DNA from: Flammeovirgaceae bacterium
Lineage (GTDB): Bacteria; Bacteroidota; Bacteroidia; Cytophagales; Cyclobacteriaceae
Direction of reading: 5' to 3'
DNA: 20,000 nt
NCBI GenBank assembly: GCA_016712035.1
Contig: JADJRT010000003.1
Span: forward strand, 1 to 20,000
Shown: positions 18,600-20,000 of the stretch, piece by piece
Layout of the letters: every line of letters begins with the position of its first letter
How positions within the stretch are numbered: the stretch's first letter is position 1
The notes under the pieces: model-generated
Databases searched by the model: none
The model's input: the letters and a program-made list of their open reading frames with translations, nothing else
Told to the model about the DNA's origin: nothing
Made by a program: the position numbers and the translations under genes

Positions 18600-18600
<1 letters not shown>
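18451..18600 (-). other. 23S-5S spacer with two small inverted repeats
   Basis: About 150 bases between 23S and 5S rRNA with no tRNA. It contains a 7-bp stem (CCCTGAC 18458-18464 with GTCAGGG 18472-18478) just upstream of the 5S 5' end, and an imperfect 8-bp stem (18501-18508 with 18513-18520). These may take part in rRNA processing; this is inference. Confidence 0.5.

Positions 18601-20000
<1,400 letters not shown>

Overview
The window looks like chromosomal DNA of a Bacteroidota bacterium, most likely order Cytophagales (family-level placement is a guess). The signs are a gliding/T9SS-type CHU_C C-terminal domain, a secreted peptidase-S74 'tail fiber domain' surface protein of the kind common in this phylum, a TPR-containing histidine kinase, a promoter of the Bacteroidota type (TTTG-N19-TAnnTTTG), few Shine-Dalgarno-like sites, and A+T-rich intergenic DNA.

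Layout, left to right. (1) 1-4647, minus strand: a surface-protein cluster made of a ~1060-residue signal-peptide-bearing S74 fibre-like protein, a CHU_C protein whose start overlaps the S74 stop (ATGA), and at the window edge a possible PorP/SprF fragment. All are interrupted by frameshifts. (2) 4811-5956, plus: a PLP-dependent trans-sulfuration enzyme. (3) 5994-9429, minus: a TPR-histidine kinase and an MFS transporter. (4) 9573-12707, plus: a large secreted BNR/VPS10-type beta-propeller protein, four frameshifts, then a strong terminator. (5) 12735-13787, minus: an OmpA-family lipoprotein and a tiny PLDc_N membrane protein. (6) 13897-14751, plus: a 2,4-dienoyl-CoA reductase-like SDR. (7) 14768-18240, minus: an LpxR-type lipid A deacylase and, upstream, a large lipoprotein split at a homopolymer. 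(8) 18292-20000, minus: the end of an rRNA operon (23S 3' part, 5S, terminator).

Most themes concern the cell envelope: T9SS-linked surface proteins, OmpA peptidoglycan anchoring, lipid A editing, lipoproteins and a membrane-bound sensor. The rest are housekeeping metabolism.

The most striking property is frame damage: I count roughly 19 frame breaks in six genes, while five other genes are fully intact. Seven of the breaks sit at or beside homopolymer runs, which points to consensus indel errors. The S74/CHU_C cluster has denser damage, including a nonsense codon, and may really be decaying. I see no prophage, CRISPR, IS element or tRNA. I found no clearly new system; the S74-CHU_C pair is the best candidate for follow-up.
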